Source: Primula veris | Lineage: Eukaryota > Streptophyta > Magnoliopsida > Ericales > Primulaceae | Assembly (NCBI GenBank): GCA_963682055.1 | Contig: OY821743.1 | Span: 27,142,702 to 27,206,701 of the forward strand | Direction of reading: 5' to 3' | DNA: 64,000 nucleotides | Part shown: piece after piece, positions 32,235 to 44,811 of the stretch | How positions within the stretch are numbered: the first letter of the stretch is position 1 | How the letters are laid out: each line of letters begins with the position of its first letter | Position numbers and translations under genes: made by a program | The notes under the pieces: model-generated | The model's database searches: none | Told to the model about the DNA's origin: nothing | Seen by the model: the letters and a program-made list of their open reading frames with translations, nothing else

Positions 32235-32868
32235 TGTTGTGTGACATATTAGCTCGTTATAGATATATATAGAGATATGTATAGATATAGAGAGAGGTAT
32301 GAGAGACAAGAATAAATGAGACTTTATTAATCAGAATGTATATGAATGGATATCAAATAGAAGACCCCTAACCCTCTTTATATAGATAGATGGGTAGGGT
32401 TACAAGCCCACTTGGGCTCATAAAGTACAAGCCCAATAGTCCAATAATATATTACAACACTCCCCATTTGGACGTCTTGAATTCTTCGTCTTCATGCAGT
32501 CGATCTGAGTCGAGTTCATTCGCAGTGCTAAACACATAAAAACTTTAGGGCCGGAAAACCCAGTGTGGGACAAAACCGGTACCTAGGAGAAACTGTGTAG
32601 CCGAATGATATAGGCCGAAATATCATGTAAGTAACTAACCACAAAACAGTGTGCCTCATCAAAACCTTGCTAGAGTAAACCCAGTGGAAAAAAATCTCTA
32701 GTCGAAGGACAAAAGAGTACACAATGGTAAGAAGTATACAACAGGATACTCACCCTAATTTCGGCAATCTTAAGTATTTAGGGAGACAGAAGTAGAGAGA
32801 GAAAAGAACAATATCGTCTTTATTATGAATGAATATCTGAATACGTAGCTAATAGTTGTATTACAACA
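32235..32868 (-). mobile_element. 634-bp deletion derivative of the copia element, with target duplication
   Basis: Begins TGTTGT and ends ACAACA, and is flanked by the same 5 bp on both sides (gttat at 32230-32234 and 32869-32873), so both ends are real. The 225-bp LTR at 32235-32459 is followed by the polypurine-tract complement and about 300 bp of 3' non-coding sequence, as in the remnant at 16465. The far end (about 32775-32868) looks like a short diverged LTR piece. No coding sequence. Confidence 0.8.
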
Positions 32869-32934
32869 GTTATGTTTTTGTTAATTTAATAGGGGTATAG
32901 TATGTTTTTGTTAATTGCCCCTTTAATTAAATAA

Positions 32935-33190
32935 CAAAACATATTACTAAAAAAAATACTTATCCTTTACTTGTTAACAAAATATCACTAATTTTAATCA
33001 ATTAGCAAAATTCGTGTGTGTTGTCCTCTGTGGCCGTTACTCCTACAAACTTTCTCCCACCTTCTTCCTAATTTTAATTAAATTAACTCAATATCACTAA
33101 TAAAAATACTTATCATCATATCGTTTATTTTTTAACAAAATATCAATAATTTAATTAATTAGCAAATTCCGTGTGTGTTGGTGTACGTTA
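32935..33190. repeat. ClpX-upstream repeat unit copies, interrupted
   Basis: Two copies of the roughly 165-bp unit. The second is split at 33190 by the insertion of the foldback element that ends at 34216, and the unit resumes at 34217. Confidence 0.7.
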
Positions 33191-34216
33191 CGGGGGATTT
33201 TTTTTTCAATAGGCAATTTGCTCATCTGTATAACAGACGTGGGAATTGAAATCCCACGTCTACGTGGCACAGATAATTTTTTTTTTTTCTTTCACTCAAA
33301 AAACTTTTCTTATTTTAATTAAAAAAAAAAACCCTAACTATCAACCATCAAACTATTTCGTATATCAAATTTATATATTTTTTTATCAAATCAACATCAC
33401 TCTACCATTACAATTATCCTCAATTTTACCAACAAAAAAAACCTCTCCCAATTTACCAAAATAAAACCTCTCACAATTTTACCAAAAATAAACTCTAACC
33501 ATCAACCACCAAACTACTTATTATATCAAATTAATATAATTTTTTTTATCAAATCAATATCACTCTACCACTACAATTATTCTCAATTTTACCAACAAAA
33601 AAAACCTCTTCCAATTTACCAAAATAAAACATCTCCCAATTTTACCAAAAATAAACTATAACCATCAACCGTCAAACTACTTCCTATATCAAATTAATAT
33701 CATTTTTTTTTATCAAATTTAGGAAATAGTTTGGCGGTTGATGGTTATAGTTTATTTTTGGTAAAATTGGGAGATGTTTTATTTTGGTAAATTGGGAGAG
33801 GTTTTTTTTGTTGGTAAAATTGAGAATAATTGTAGTGGTAGAGTGATCTTTATTTGATAAAAAAAATTATATTAATTTGATATAGTAAGTAGTTTGGTGG
33901 TTGATGGTTAGAGTTTATTTTTGATAAAATTGGGAGAGGTTTATTTTGGTAAATTGGGAGAGGCTTTTTTTGTTGGTAAAATTGAGGATAATTGTAGTGG
34001 TAGAATGATGTTGATTTGATAAAAAAATATATAAATTTGATATACGAAGTAGTTTGATGGTTTATAGTTAGTATTTTTTTTTTTAATTAAAATAAGAAAA
34101 GTTTTTTGAGTGAAAGAAAAAAAAAAAAAATTATCTGTGCCACGTTGACGTGGGATTTCAATTCTCACGTTTGTTATACAGATGAGCAAATTGGCTATTG
34201 AAAAAAGAATCTCCCG
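33191..34216. mobile_element. 1.03-kb foldback element with 7-bp target duplication
   Basis: Two arms of about 500 bp in inverted orientation make up nearly the whole element. Ends are 'cgggggatttttttttcaat' and its near-complement 'attgaaaaaagaatctcccg'. The 7 bases tacgtta occur directly outside each end (33184-33190 and 34217-34223). The two arms give near-identical open frames on opposite strands (about 33246-33464 + and 33941-34228 -), which are by-products of the symmetry and not genes. Inside the arms a block of 150-160 bp ('ctctcccaatttaccaaaat') is itself repeated. Confidence 0.85.
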
Positions 34217-34430
34217 TACGTTACTCATTTGCTTCTCCCTGCAAACTCTCTCCCACCTTCACAATCACACTTTTCTTTCTAATTTCAATTAAATGTCAAA
34301 ATATCACTAATTAAAATATAAAATACTTATATTCTTTACTTATTAACAAAATATCACTAATTTTAATTAATTGGCACTTTGTTCTATGTGGCCGTTACTC
34401 ATTTGATTCTTCCTACAAACTCTCTATTAG
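34217..34430. repeat. ClpX-upstream repeat unit, continuation
   Basis: Resumes the unit interrupted at 33190 and includes another partial copy ending in 'cctacaaactctct', where the next insert starts. Confidence 0.65.
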
Positions 34431-35275
34431 GGTTGGAAAAAAATCCCGAAATCCTGACCTGTGTCCCGACCCGCACCCGATCTGACAAGGTTCGGGATCA
34501 AAATCGGGTGATAATTTTAATTTCGCCGGAAGTCCCGACCCGACCCTTTTTTTAAACTAATTTTATATTATATAACATGATATTTTTATTTCGGTACTAA
34601 AATGTAAATTAATTTATATTAAATATAAGTGATGAGAATCTACATCTATCATGTAATGTAAGCATTATACATATGAGTTACAATCCATTTGTTTCATATA
34701 TTAATTATAATTAAACAAGTATAATATAGATTTTTAGTTTTGAATATGTGAAACTATTAAAATAAAAAATATACTTAAATTAAAAAGTTATATTGTTACT
34801 TCAAAAAAGATAAATGATCATTATTTTTCGATTATAAAAATTATAATTATAATGTATCTCATTTAGTATAATAATTGTTTTTTGTGTGAATAAAACTAAA
34901 TACTAAAATAATCTGATAAAAAACGTATTAATTTTTTTATCTACTCCATTATTTGTAGTTTCACATTATTTTTATCTACTAGTTAATTTTTTTATGCATT
35001 TATTATGAGTTATTTTCAAACTAAAATTATGTTTCGTGTTAATTACATGTTTATATTTATCAAATGAAAATTGTTAATAAAAAATGATATTGTCGTAAAA
35101 TAAAAAATATATGTCGGAAGATTCGGGATAAATCTATCCCGACCCTACGAAATCTCAAAAACTCAGATCCTGACTTTTATTGGATTGGGATGGGGATTTT
35201 TTTTTTCACTTAAAAAAATAATTTGATCCAAATACGAGTCGAATGATTACGAGTTGGGTATCAAACCTGACTCAC
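34428..35275. mobile_element. Possible hAT-like non-autonomous insert
   Basis: About 850 bp of foreign, AT-rich sequence. It interrupts the repeat array and has roughly inverted ends: 'agggttggaaaaaaatcccg' with 'cccgacccg' runs on the left, and 'gggataaatctatcccgacc' then 'ggattgggatggggattttt' on the right. No target duplication could be read and there is no transposase. Boundaries are approximate. Confidence 0.35.
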
Positions 35276-35500
35276 CCCTTCTCTCTCTCACATTCACTCA
35301 CACCCTGATATGACTTGAATAACAAAATATTCCACCTTAACTCACACACATTCTTTCTAATTTCAATTAAATAACAAAATATATGGCTAATAAAAACATA
35401 AAATACTCCTATCATTTACTTATTAGTAACTTACACATATCCCAATCTCACATCATCATCAACCAAATAAAAGTCCATTCACACAAACTCTACTCCTTAG

Positions 35501-35550
<50 letters not shown>

Positions 35551-35850
35551 TATAATTACTCTACTCCTTTGCTTCTTTCCTACAAACTCTCTCCCACCTT
35601 CACCCACACTTCTTTCTAATTTCAATCAAATTAACAAAATATCACTAATAAAATACTCCTATCCTTTACTTGTTAACAAAATATCACTAATTTTAATTAA
35701 TTAACAAATTTTATGTGTGTGTGTGTGTGTGTGTTGCCGTTACTCCTACAAACTCTCTCACACCTTCACACATAATTCTTCCTAATTTCAATTAAATTTA
35801 ACAAAATATACCACCAATAAAATCATTTATTTACTTATTAGTAACTGACA
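35276..35850. repeat. ClpX-upstream repeat units with (AAT)n and (TG)n
   Basis: At least three copies of the 'ctctcccaccttcac' unit (about 35330, 35587 and 35748). A (AAT)n microsatellite lies at 35508-35548 and (TG)n at about 35713-35734. This array ends about 180 bp before the ClpX start codon, so it may overlap the promoter. Confidence 0.7.
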
Positions 35851-36034
35851 CAGATCCCAATCTCACATCATAATTAATAAATAAATAAAACATCTCTCCT
35901 TTTTTTTCTTTATTTTTTTTTCATCTCACCCCCAACTCTTTTGTTGTTGTATCTAGAATTTCGTGCAATTTCATAATTTATTAATACTAATACTAACAAA
36001 TAATACTACTACTAATAATAATAATTATAATAAA

Positions 36035-39000
36035 ATGTCGATTGGTATACTCCGATGGCGGAACAAGGCGACCCAACTCGCCGTCGCATCCCTCACGCGC
36101 CTCCACGCGCCGTCACCCCACCTCCACGCGCTTCCCTTAACCACCGTCCGTACACACCAACAACAACTCCGTCATAAATGGGACCAAACTTCTTCCAATA
36201 ATCGTCGAAGGATCCGAGCCGAGGCTAATTGCCCTCGCTGCTCGAACCAAATGGACGTGTTGTTCTCCAACCGACCTTTGCCGTTATCCCCCAACCTCAC
36301 ACCGCCACGTGGCATGCCTGAGACACCGCCACATGGTGGTCCCGAGACACCGCCATGTGGTCCTAACGAGGCCCCGCCGTACCAGGCGGTGAATTTGTGT
36401 CCGAATTGTAAAACCGCTTATTATTTCCGCCCTTACAACGTTGCGCCCCTTCAGGTGATTTTCCATTTTGGGCTGTTCCGCTGTATAAGTCCACTTTCCA
36501 TGAATTGAAACAGTTTTAAGTTTATTAGGTAAAGTTACACATGTTTCCTTGCCACGTTAACTTTTGTGAAAAAGCACGGGGCAAATTTGGAAATTAGGTG
36601 AAAAAACAGGGTACTTTAAATTGGGTGGATTCCCGCAGCGGATTTATGAATTGGAATTGAGGGAGTAGAAAACGGAAAATATAAGAGAATTTGCAATAAA
36701 ATGTGAATTGTAAAATTACATGTGCCGTTGCCACGTTAAATTTTGTGAAAAAAGAAGGGGCAAATTCGGAAAGTAGATGAAAAAACAAGGTAATCATGAT
36801 GTTCGCTTAATGGGTGGATTTCCATAGTGGACTGGTAAATTGGAACGGAAGAGTAGAAAACATAAAATATTAGAGAATTCAAATAGAGTGTGAATCGTAG
36901 TTTTCATTCATATGTCATTGGTATGATATTCAATCGAAATATACAGGGATGTAATATCCTTGATTTGTGCAACTGTATCAATGATTTGCTAAATACAATC
37001 CCTTTGATACTTGTATTTGTTTGCCAATATATATGTTCATTATGCATAAGACCATATTTTATCTTTGATATATTTATTTCCTTTAATACCAGGGCAGCTT
37101 CGTCGAGATTGGTAGGGTCCACAAGAATACGTCAAAAAAGACTAACAACATTAGCAATAGTAACGGTAGTAATAATAATGGTAGTTATAAGGAGGGTGGG
37201 GATGGGGAGGATTATGGTAATGGTGAGGACAAGCTAAGGGCGTCGTTTTGGGACACGTTGAGGGCCTATGGGGGTGACCTTAATGATAATGGGGGTGATG
37301 GGAATGGGTTAGCGGTGCATACGCCGCCTGGACCTCCGTTTGCACCGGGAGTGAACGTCGTGAGGGTGCCACGTGGCGAAGAGGAGGGGGGGAGGAGGAA
37401 GTGGAGTGGAGGGTCGAATTTGGGCAAGGGCTTGCCTACGCCGAAAGAGATTTGCAAGGGGCTTGATAAGTTTGTTATCGGTCAAGGACGTGCTAAAAAG
37501 GTGCCCCCTTTTTTTCATGTTTGGTAGTTTTCTCTAATCATATCTCGTATCTAAACTGCCAAATTGGAACTAATTATTGATTAGATTGTGAAAATTTCCA
37601 TTTCCATAATTTAGATACCGGGTTTTTGCAATACAAAGCTGCATGTAGTTTCTTATTGATCGACTATTAAGGGACGGAGGAAGTATTGGTTATGTAGTAT
37701 TTAAACTAATCATTGATTATATTGTGAAAAAATTCATTTCGACAATTTACATACGTGATTTTTGCAATTCAAAGCTGCACGTGGTTTCTTAGTGATCGAT
37801 TATCTAGGGACGGAGGAAGTATTTGGCTTATACAAAATCTTGGTTCTGAGCAAATACTGATTTCTTATCTTGGCACCATGTAACTTATTTGTAAATTGAT
37901 AACGCTTGCATAAAGTTTAATTTTTTAAACCGAGGAGGTGTTAATGCTTTAGAGGAGTTTACTGTCATTGGCTTGAGATTCGCTAGAAAGGTCTCTACTT
38001 TACTAGATTTGGGAAATTGTGGGCTTATCTGCGTTGTCATATGCTTCATGTGAGGCAATTCAGGCCCATGGGATTTTTTTTTATATTTTCGTGCCACCGT
38101 TGTGAAAACAAATTGTCCTAGTTGAATATATGTGGTTTCCTATTTTTCATACAATATTTTATACGAAGGATGACACTGATAATATTTGCATACATTTTTT
38201 AAATTTTAATTGCATTAGAGGCAAGGAATTGATTCTTTATATCATTGGATTTCTTCCACCTTGTTATTGAACTATGTTTTTCGCTTGCTTGGACATGCTC
38301 ATAAGGTGTTTTCCCCCCTTAGAATATGTAATTGTGTGTGAAGGATCTTATTGATTAGAGTATATTTGATTTATTTTTTGCATATATGATTGGCAACAAT
38401 GTAAGTAATCAAATCGAGGGATTCTTTTCCACCCTATTTCTTATCCAGCTAATGACGTCATAAAGTTGGTTCAGTAATATTTTCTTATTATGGGTTGTAA
38501 AGCTGAAGTACAAGCATTACATGTTCAGACTTTCATTAAGTTATTAAAACATACATAGTAACATACTACCATGGTTATGAATGCTGATATGTTTTTATTT
38601 ATTATCGGCTCCATTTCCTTTCCGTTCTACATGATGACGTGGCATGCTGTTTTGACTGATTGCATCATTGCATATTTGCATCCGTACTTCGTTTCCGTTG
38701 GCATTATTAAAAGAAACTACTTTCTGCTGTTGTTTTAGGGATCTGATGTGGTTTTAATGTTGGTGCACGTGTTGCATTTTTTACTTGATGCATTTCCATT
38801 TATTGATCCTTTTCCTTTTAAATGGATGTTATTTGCAACTGCGATAATCTGTCTGAACTATATTTCAGGTGCTTTCAGTGGCCGTCTATAATCACTACAA
38901 AAGGATATATAATGCCTCATTGCCAATGGGGTAATTGTTATATAATATTATAATTACATGCTGTCTTATTTTGTCCTTTGGATGAGATGATCTCTCATCA

Positions 39001-42000
39001 TTAAAGTACCACATTGTCGCAGCAATGACATTGACTTATAGAAACGATCATAATCATTAGGATGGTTGAATTGAAAACTTGAAACTGTTGCTTTCACCCC
39101 CAAGTCTAATTGTCATAAGGACATAACATTTTTTGACTCATCCGTTGCCATATCAAGTCAGGGAAGGGACTTCATAACGGAGTTGGAAAATAAGTACTAA
39201 TTACTTATGAGTTGTTAGACCCAGTAATATTAGTCTTCAACTAATCTCAATTTTTTGTATGGATGCTAGGTCAGAAACAGAACCGGGAGTATCTGTGGCA
39301 GCTGATGATGACGATAATGTAGAGTTAGAAAAGAGTAACGTTTTGTTGATGGGTCCAACTGGTTCAGGTATAGTTTCTCTCTCGACGACAGCTGTCATTT
39401 CTTTATGTTGGTAAAATTAGCAAATTTTAAAAGGCTGCATAATTTTTATAATCACTCAACTCACTCAGTTGTTGTCAATCAGGGAAGACATTACTTGCTA
39501 AAACTCTTGCTCGTTTTGTCAATGTTCCCTTCGTTATGGCTGATGCTACAACATTGACCCAGGCAAGTCAGTATATGATCTTTTCTTTTTCTTTCTTCTC
39601 ATATTGCAAAATACTGGTTGCTTTACAACTGTATATTGATAGTATGGTTGTAGATCATATACATTGAGTTTTACTTGGAATTTTATTTATCAAACCACTT
39701 GAGTGACTATAATGACAAGTGAAGACTCACAGATAATATTTTTAGAGGTGGCCAAGTTTCAATATAAAATCATCTTAGTAACATCGTTTTTTTGAACCGC
39801 TAATTTGGCATTAACTTCCCACGGCTTAGAGTTTCTATCTGTTGCTTTTGTAGGCTGGTTACGTTGGAGAAGATGTCGAGTCTATATTGCATAAGCTTCT
39901 GGCGGTATGTGAAATCTATAATTATTCGCTTTTGAAGAATGTGAAATCTGTAAAAAAAAAACACATTATAATATTTTTTAATAAATAAGCTTGATGGGGA
40001 AAAAAATCGTTGGATAGTTGGATACTTGCATGATTTCTAGTAAACATCCATAAATAGGAAAGTTTTTCCTGTATCATTCCTGGATGACTGCAGCGTTTTT
40101 CTGTGTACATGAATTTTAACCTTCTGAACCTTGTCGTTGTACAAGCTTACCATCAAAGATTGAATATGGTCCTCTTTTGGAATGTCTAGTTTTGAGTTTG
40201 GGCAATATATAAATTTAGAAGAGTTAATGTGACTATGTGCCTACAACATAGTACTCTCTATCTCATCAGAGAAATATATTCTTTTGAAGGACAGTTTTTA
40301 GTTTAGGGGGTGAACATATAGTAGATGTTCACAGTCCAGTCTGAGCAAAACACATACCAGCTCTGGTGACATATTAGAACACTGATTGTCCTATAAAAAC
40401 TTTTTCGTCTTAAAATTAAGAGAAAGAGAGGAGTTCAGTTTGTAAAAATGAATATTGGAATTCTCTTCTTGAATCATCAGATTATCGAGACATTTAAAAA
40501 TTTCATCTTTGCAGCAATCTCTTCACAACCCGTTATCCATAAAACTTAAGCTCTGAAGAAGAGATATAACTGTATATTAAAAAGAAATGATTGGCTTCAA
40601 TATTGAAGATTGTAGAAGCGGCTTAGAAAATCATTAGACTGTGTCTTTACAATGTTGTTTGTTTGGTTTTCTCATGCTGATTCTTTAAGCAAGGGATACA
40701 TGTTTATCACCTCTACAATTATATTTGCTTTTAAATTCATGATGTGTGTTTTTCTTTAGCGGGAGGGCTTCAATATTGCCTAGGTTTATAATTTTTAAAT
40801 TGTGAGACTTGTACGTCATATTATTACTTAAAGAGGGCTAAGATAAAGTTCTCCTTGATATTGGCAAGGTTGCTGATTTTAATGTGCAAGCAGCTCAGCA
40901 AGGAATGGTTTACATTGATGAAGTTGATAAGATAACCAAAAAGGTTAGACCATCACTTATTGGTTGAATACGAGTTATTAAAATCCAGAAATTCACCTCT
41001 TTAGTGTATTTGCAGGCTGAGAGCCAAAACATTAGTAGGGATGTTTCTGGTGAGGGCGTTCAGCAGGCATTACTTAAAATGCTCGAAGGAACCGTGAGTT
41101 TTTTGTTTAGTAATATAAGGCTTGTTTTTTTCTCTTAATGTTTGTTGAAAACTTTTCATGGTGGTTCTCTTTTCAGCGGTTGAATCCTGAACTGATACTG
41201 ATTTTGGACCTAGCTGATTAGCTTTCTCAAATAAAGTGGAGTATATCAATTTTGACAGTATTTGAAGTTGTAATAAATGAGAAATAGTATATCTTATATG
41301 TTGACATGTGTTAAAAAAGAAAGGAAACACGAACAGAGATTAGGACATTTTATCAGCATGCTATTCCTTTTGTCTTGACTTCTACTATTTGAACGACTAA
41401 AAGAACAAAGCATAAACTCTAGCGTGATAATACATGCAAATAGTAATTCTGTCCTTGCTGAAGAAGGAGGTTCATGTATTTATTCTACCGAAATTGAGTG
41501 AGAACCTTTTGTTTCCTCTCATGCTTCGTATGTAGAAATTATGTCTGTGTGTACCTTCATGGTTTCCAAGAGGTATTATAAGATATCTCGAAGGCATATT
41601 TTTAACTGTTTTCTGAGATGCCTTTCTCTACATCTTATAGAAATTATGTCTGTGTGTACCTTGATAGTTTCCAAGGAGTATTATAAGAAATCTCGAAGGC
41701 ATATTTTTTAACTGTTTTCTGAGATGCCTTTCTCTACATCTTATATTGTTCCTCCATAATACCCTTCAAGCAACAGAATGTCATCGTTAGAATTAATTGT
41801 GTCTTTAAGAACCCTACTGATCACCATGTAACAATAAAAATGGGTCCTTGGACATAAGAGTCCTTTTTGTAATGCCTCAAAAAAATTCCATCATGAATAG
41901 TTCATAACTACTTCATTTCTGTATATCTGGGTTATTAATACTGATTGTTGCTTTGATGGAGAGCCTAATAGTTAAGTCCTGTAATAATTTTACCTCAAAG

Positions 42001-44811
42001 CAATAAAGTTTGGGAGTAAACTAGAGAGTCATCCACTCCTCTTCATGAAAAGCACTTAGATAATTGTTAGTCCTAATGTTCTGAGCAATATCATATCATG
42101 ATTCATACTTATCCAATAACTAAAAAGTTTTAGTTTTTGTGTTAAAGGATTTTTGAGCTGGTTCTTTCATATCATTTTCTTGTTATATTGTCTGATCCAA
42201 AGGTTTGCCTTTTGTCCAGATAGTTAATGTTCCTGAAAAAGGGGCGAGGAAGCATCCTCGGGGTGATAACATTCAGGTAATTCTCCCCATTTTGTGTAGA
42301 AATATCTGAAAAAACATTGTATGTTTGCATGTAATTCTCATTTTTGTTGTACATTACTGTGATTTTAAAAATTGCACGTACTGTAAACTATTGTCATGAG
42401 GGCTGAAATTATGATATGGTAATTCTAGTTGAAAAAGGGGAGAGGAAGCATCCTCGGGGTGATAGCATTCAGGTAATTCTAGTTGTATGGTTTGGCACCA
42501 TATATCTTGTCGAGCTCATGGTCCAGTGAGATTTCCTATCTCCCCTCAACCGTCATTTCTATTACAAATCTTGATAGTTTCCTGTCTGTGATGCCCTCAA
42601 AGTGCTAGCCAAAATTAAGAAGAAATCATAAAGCAAATACTAAGTATTGAAGAAAGCCACTTAATAGTTTATTCGTGATAATTTACAAATATTAAACTCT
42701 AAATGGATTAGCTTTAAATATTAGATTTTCCTGTCATAGTGGCTTAGTGGGAAACTAATGTATCACCTGCACAGCCACCACCCTCAGACAAATATAAGAC
42801 GTATAATTTGAAAAAGAAAATCTAACTGAATTCAGACTTTGTTTCTACAAAGATGACTAGAGTTACAAGTTCTGTTTTGTATATTTTGTAGTAAATGACA
42901 CTCTTTCCACAAACTTAATACATTTCCTCATGTTTTGTAGATAGATACTAAAAATATCCTTTTTATCTGCGGAGGAGCATTCGTTGATTTGGAAAAGACT
43001 ATTTCGGAGAGGTAACTAATTTTTTTAAATGTCCTTTATTGACCGAATTGCCCAACTGTTCCTTATGAGAGACTCCATCGATATTTTAAATTGTTTGTTG
43101 TTTTATTCTTCTAGGCGGCAGGACTCTTCAATCGGATTTGGAGCACCTGTACGTGCTAACATGAGATCCGGGGGGGTCACTAGTTCTGTGGTGACATCAT
43201 CATTGCTCGAAACTGTGAGAAATCAGCTCTTCTTCATCAAAAGCATTTGAGAACATTTTGATTATTCATCGTGGTTATCTGATATTGTTTTTTTATGTCA
43301 TTTTCAGGTGGAGAGTAGTGACCTCATTGCGTATGGGCTGATACCTGAGTTTATTGGTCGTTTTCCTATTTTGGTTAGTTTGACAGCTTTAACTGAAGAT
43401 CAACTTGTTCAGGTAAATTTATGCTATCATTTTCTTTTTATTTAGTTATTAACTAAGTTCCATTCTTTCGAGGTTTCTCAAGTCATTTTGGCTTTTTTGC
43501 TTTTTGGCAGATTCTCACTGAACCAAGAAATGCTCTCGCTAAACAATACAGGAAACTACTTAACATGAATGATGTAAGTGATTGTCACTCTCCCTCCTTC
43601 TCCCTTCCTCTCTCTCTCTCTCTCTCACTGCGTGTGTGTGTGTCTCTCTATCTTTCCCTTCCTTTGCATGTGTGTTGGTGGGTGTACGGGTGAACCCGTT
43701 TGCGCACTGACACATAGATACACTTTTTTTCCACCATTATCGTTTTTAATGAGTAATGCTATGTGCTCTTTAGGTGAAGCTGCACTTAACCGAGGGGGCC
43801 TTAAGAATGATATCAAAGAAAGCAATGGCCAAGAATACTGGTGCTAGGGGTTTAAGGGCAATTCTGGAAACCACTCTTACCGAGGCTATGTATGAAGTAT
43901 GTAACATTTGGCAAACCATACCTCTCTTTTTTCCTCCTTCATTTCCAGATTATTAAATGTAACATTAGGCAGACCATATATATAAATGTGTGTGTATTCT
44001 TATTCGATTGATTTTCTTTATCAGGTTCCTGATGCAAGAAGTGGACATGACAGAGTGGATGCAGTTGTAATTGATGACGAATCTGTAGGATCTGGCGATT
44101 CAATTGGATGTGGCGGAAAAATTCTCCGTGGTGATGGAGCTTTAGATCGTTACTTGGCCGAAGCCAAGTTGAAATCTCAATCGGTATTCCAATTCTTTCA
44201 TGTTTTTTATAGCATACAACAATACCATATAAATTGGTGGGTAAACCACAATACAAGAACTTTCATTGACCTGTTTGGTTTTTCAGTTCTGGGTTCTTTA
44301 TGTGCTGTATTAATTTTTTATTAGAAAATTCATTTATACTTACCAGATGCCTTTTTGAAAGGGTAATGATACATTTTTTTATAGTATTCATACGAAAGTT
44401 ATTTTATTGGTTAATTAGAAGGTTTCATTACTTTGGTTTGATATCCAGTCATGTTCAATAATTCTCTCAAATAAGTTTATCAGTTTGAAAAAGTAAATTA
44501 TACACATTCATGCAAAATATCTTGAAAATTTTATTAATGGGTTTATCGGTTTTGTACGTTAATTGTTTTCTTGATTTTTTTAAATAGATTTGCACATAAT
44601 ATCTTCAGTTCTAGTTAACATTTCAGAAACAAATTATATATGTTGAGAAGTTTAGAAACTTCATCCAGTTAACGAGATTTCATAACTCATGGTTGGGGTT
44701 TCTCTGGTATTTTACTGTTGGTTGTGTGCTTTGCAGCTACCAAGTCAGCCAACTGAAAGAGAGTTACAAGAAGGTTATACCGAGGTCTCGTCTAGAGCAA
44801 TTAGCATGTAG
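36035..44811 (+). CDS. CLPX: Mitochondrial ClpX, AAA+ unfoldase subunit of the Clp protease
   Basis: Sixteen exons: 36035-36454, 37093-37500, 38869-38930, 39270-39367, 39483-39562, 39854-39904, 40869-40943, 41016-41093, 42220-42276, 42941-43011, 43115-43214, 43308-43412, 43511-43573, 43774-43896, 44025-44183 and 44737-44811. They join in frame to 674 aa. Residues 1-50 are Arg-rich and nearly free of acidic residues, as in a mitochondrial presequence. A CX2C...CX2C zinc site (C66, C69, C122, C125) contains a Pro-rich insert. The AAA+ core has Walker A GPTGSGKT (325-332), pore loop GYVG (358-361), Walker B VYIDE (387-391), RKH loop (434-436), the ClpP-docking IGF loop (473-475), Arg finger region PEFIGRF (R518) and sensor 2 GARGLR (R581). 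It should unfold matrix proteins and feed them to ClpP. Intron 5 has a GC donor; all others are GT-AG. Introns hold tandem duplications and a decoy exon 9. Confidence 0.95.
36541..36900. repeat. Tandem duplication in ClpX intron 1
   Basis: A unit of about 179 bp starting 'gccacgttaa' at 36551 is repeated at 36730. Shared blocks include 'ggggcaaatt', 'gggtggatt' and 'agagtagaaaac'. Together they fill most of the left half of intron 1. Confidence 0.75.
37570..37825. repeat. Tandem duplication with Stowaway-like end in ClpX intron 2
   Basis: Unit of about 136 bp, starting near 37570 and 37706. Each copy contains 'caaagctgca' and ends in 'gggacggaggaagtat', a phrase resembling Stowaway MITE termini. 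Only one end type is visible, so MITE identity is uncertain. Confidence 0.6.
41534..41745. repeat. 105-bp tandem duplication in ClpX intron 8
   Basis: 'agaaattatgtctgtgtgta' starts at 41534 and again at 41639. The two 105-107 bp units differ at only a few positions, so this is a fairly recent duplication. Confidence 0.9.
42429..42472 (+). pseudogene. Decoy duplicate of ClpX exon 9
   Basis: 153 bases after the end of true exon 9 (42220-42276) there is a partial second copy. It is 44 nt long and reads [14 protein letters not shown] where exon 9 reads [14 protein letters not shown]. It has the same donor 'cag' + 'gtaatt' and an AG just before it at 42427-42428. It lacks the first 14 bases of exon 9 and 44 is not a multiple of three, so using it in place of or in addition to exon 9 would shift the frame. 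Confidence 0.85.

Noticed and set aside
33246..34228. Matching open frames on opposite strands in the foldback arms
   Set aside because: They are the same AT-rich sequence read in each inverted arm. There is no start context, domain or splice signal.
35508..35548. (AAT)n tract as a possible regulatory site
   Set aside because: Plain microsatellite; no evidence beyond its closeness to ClpX.
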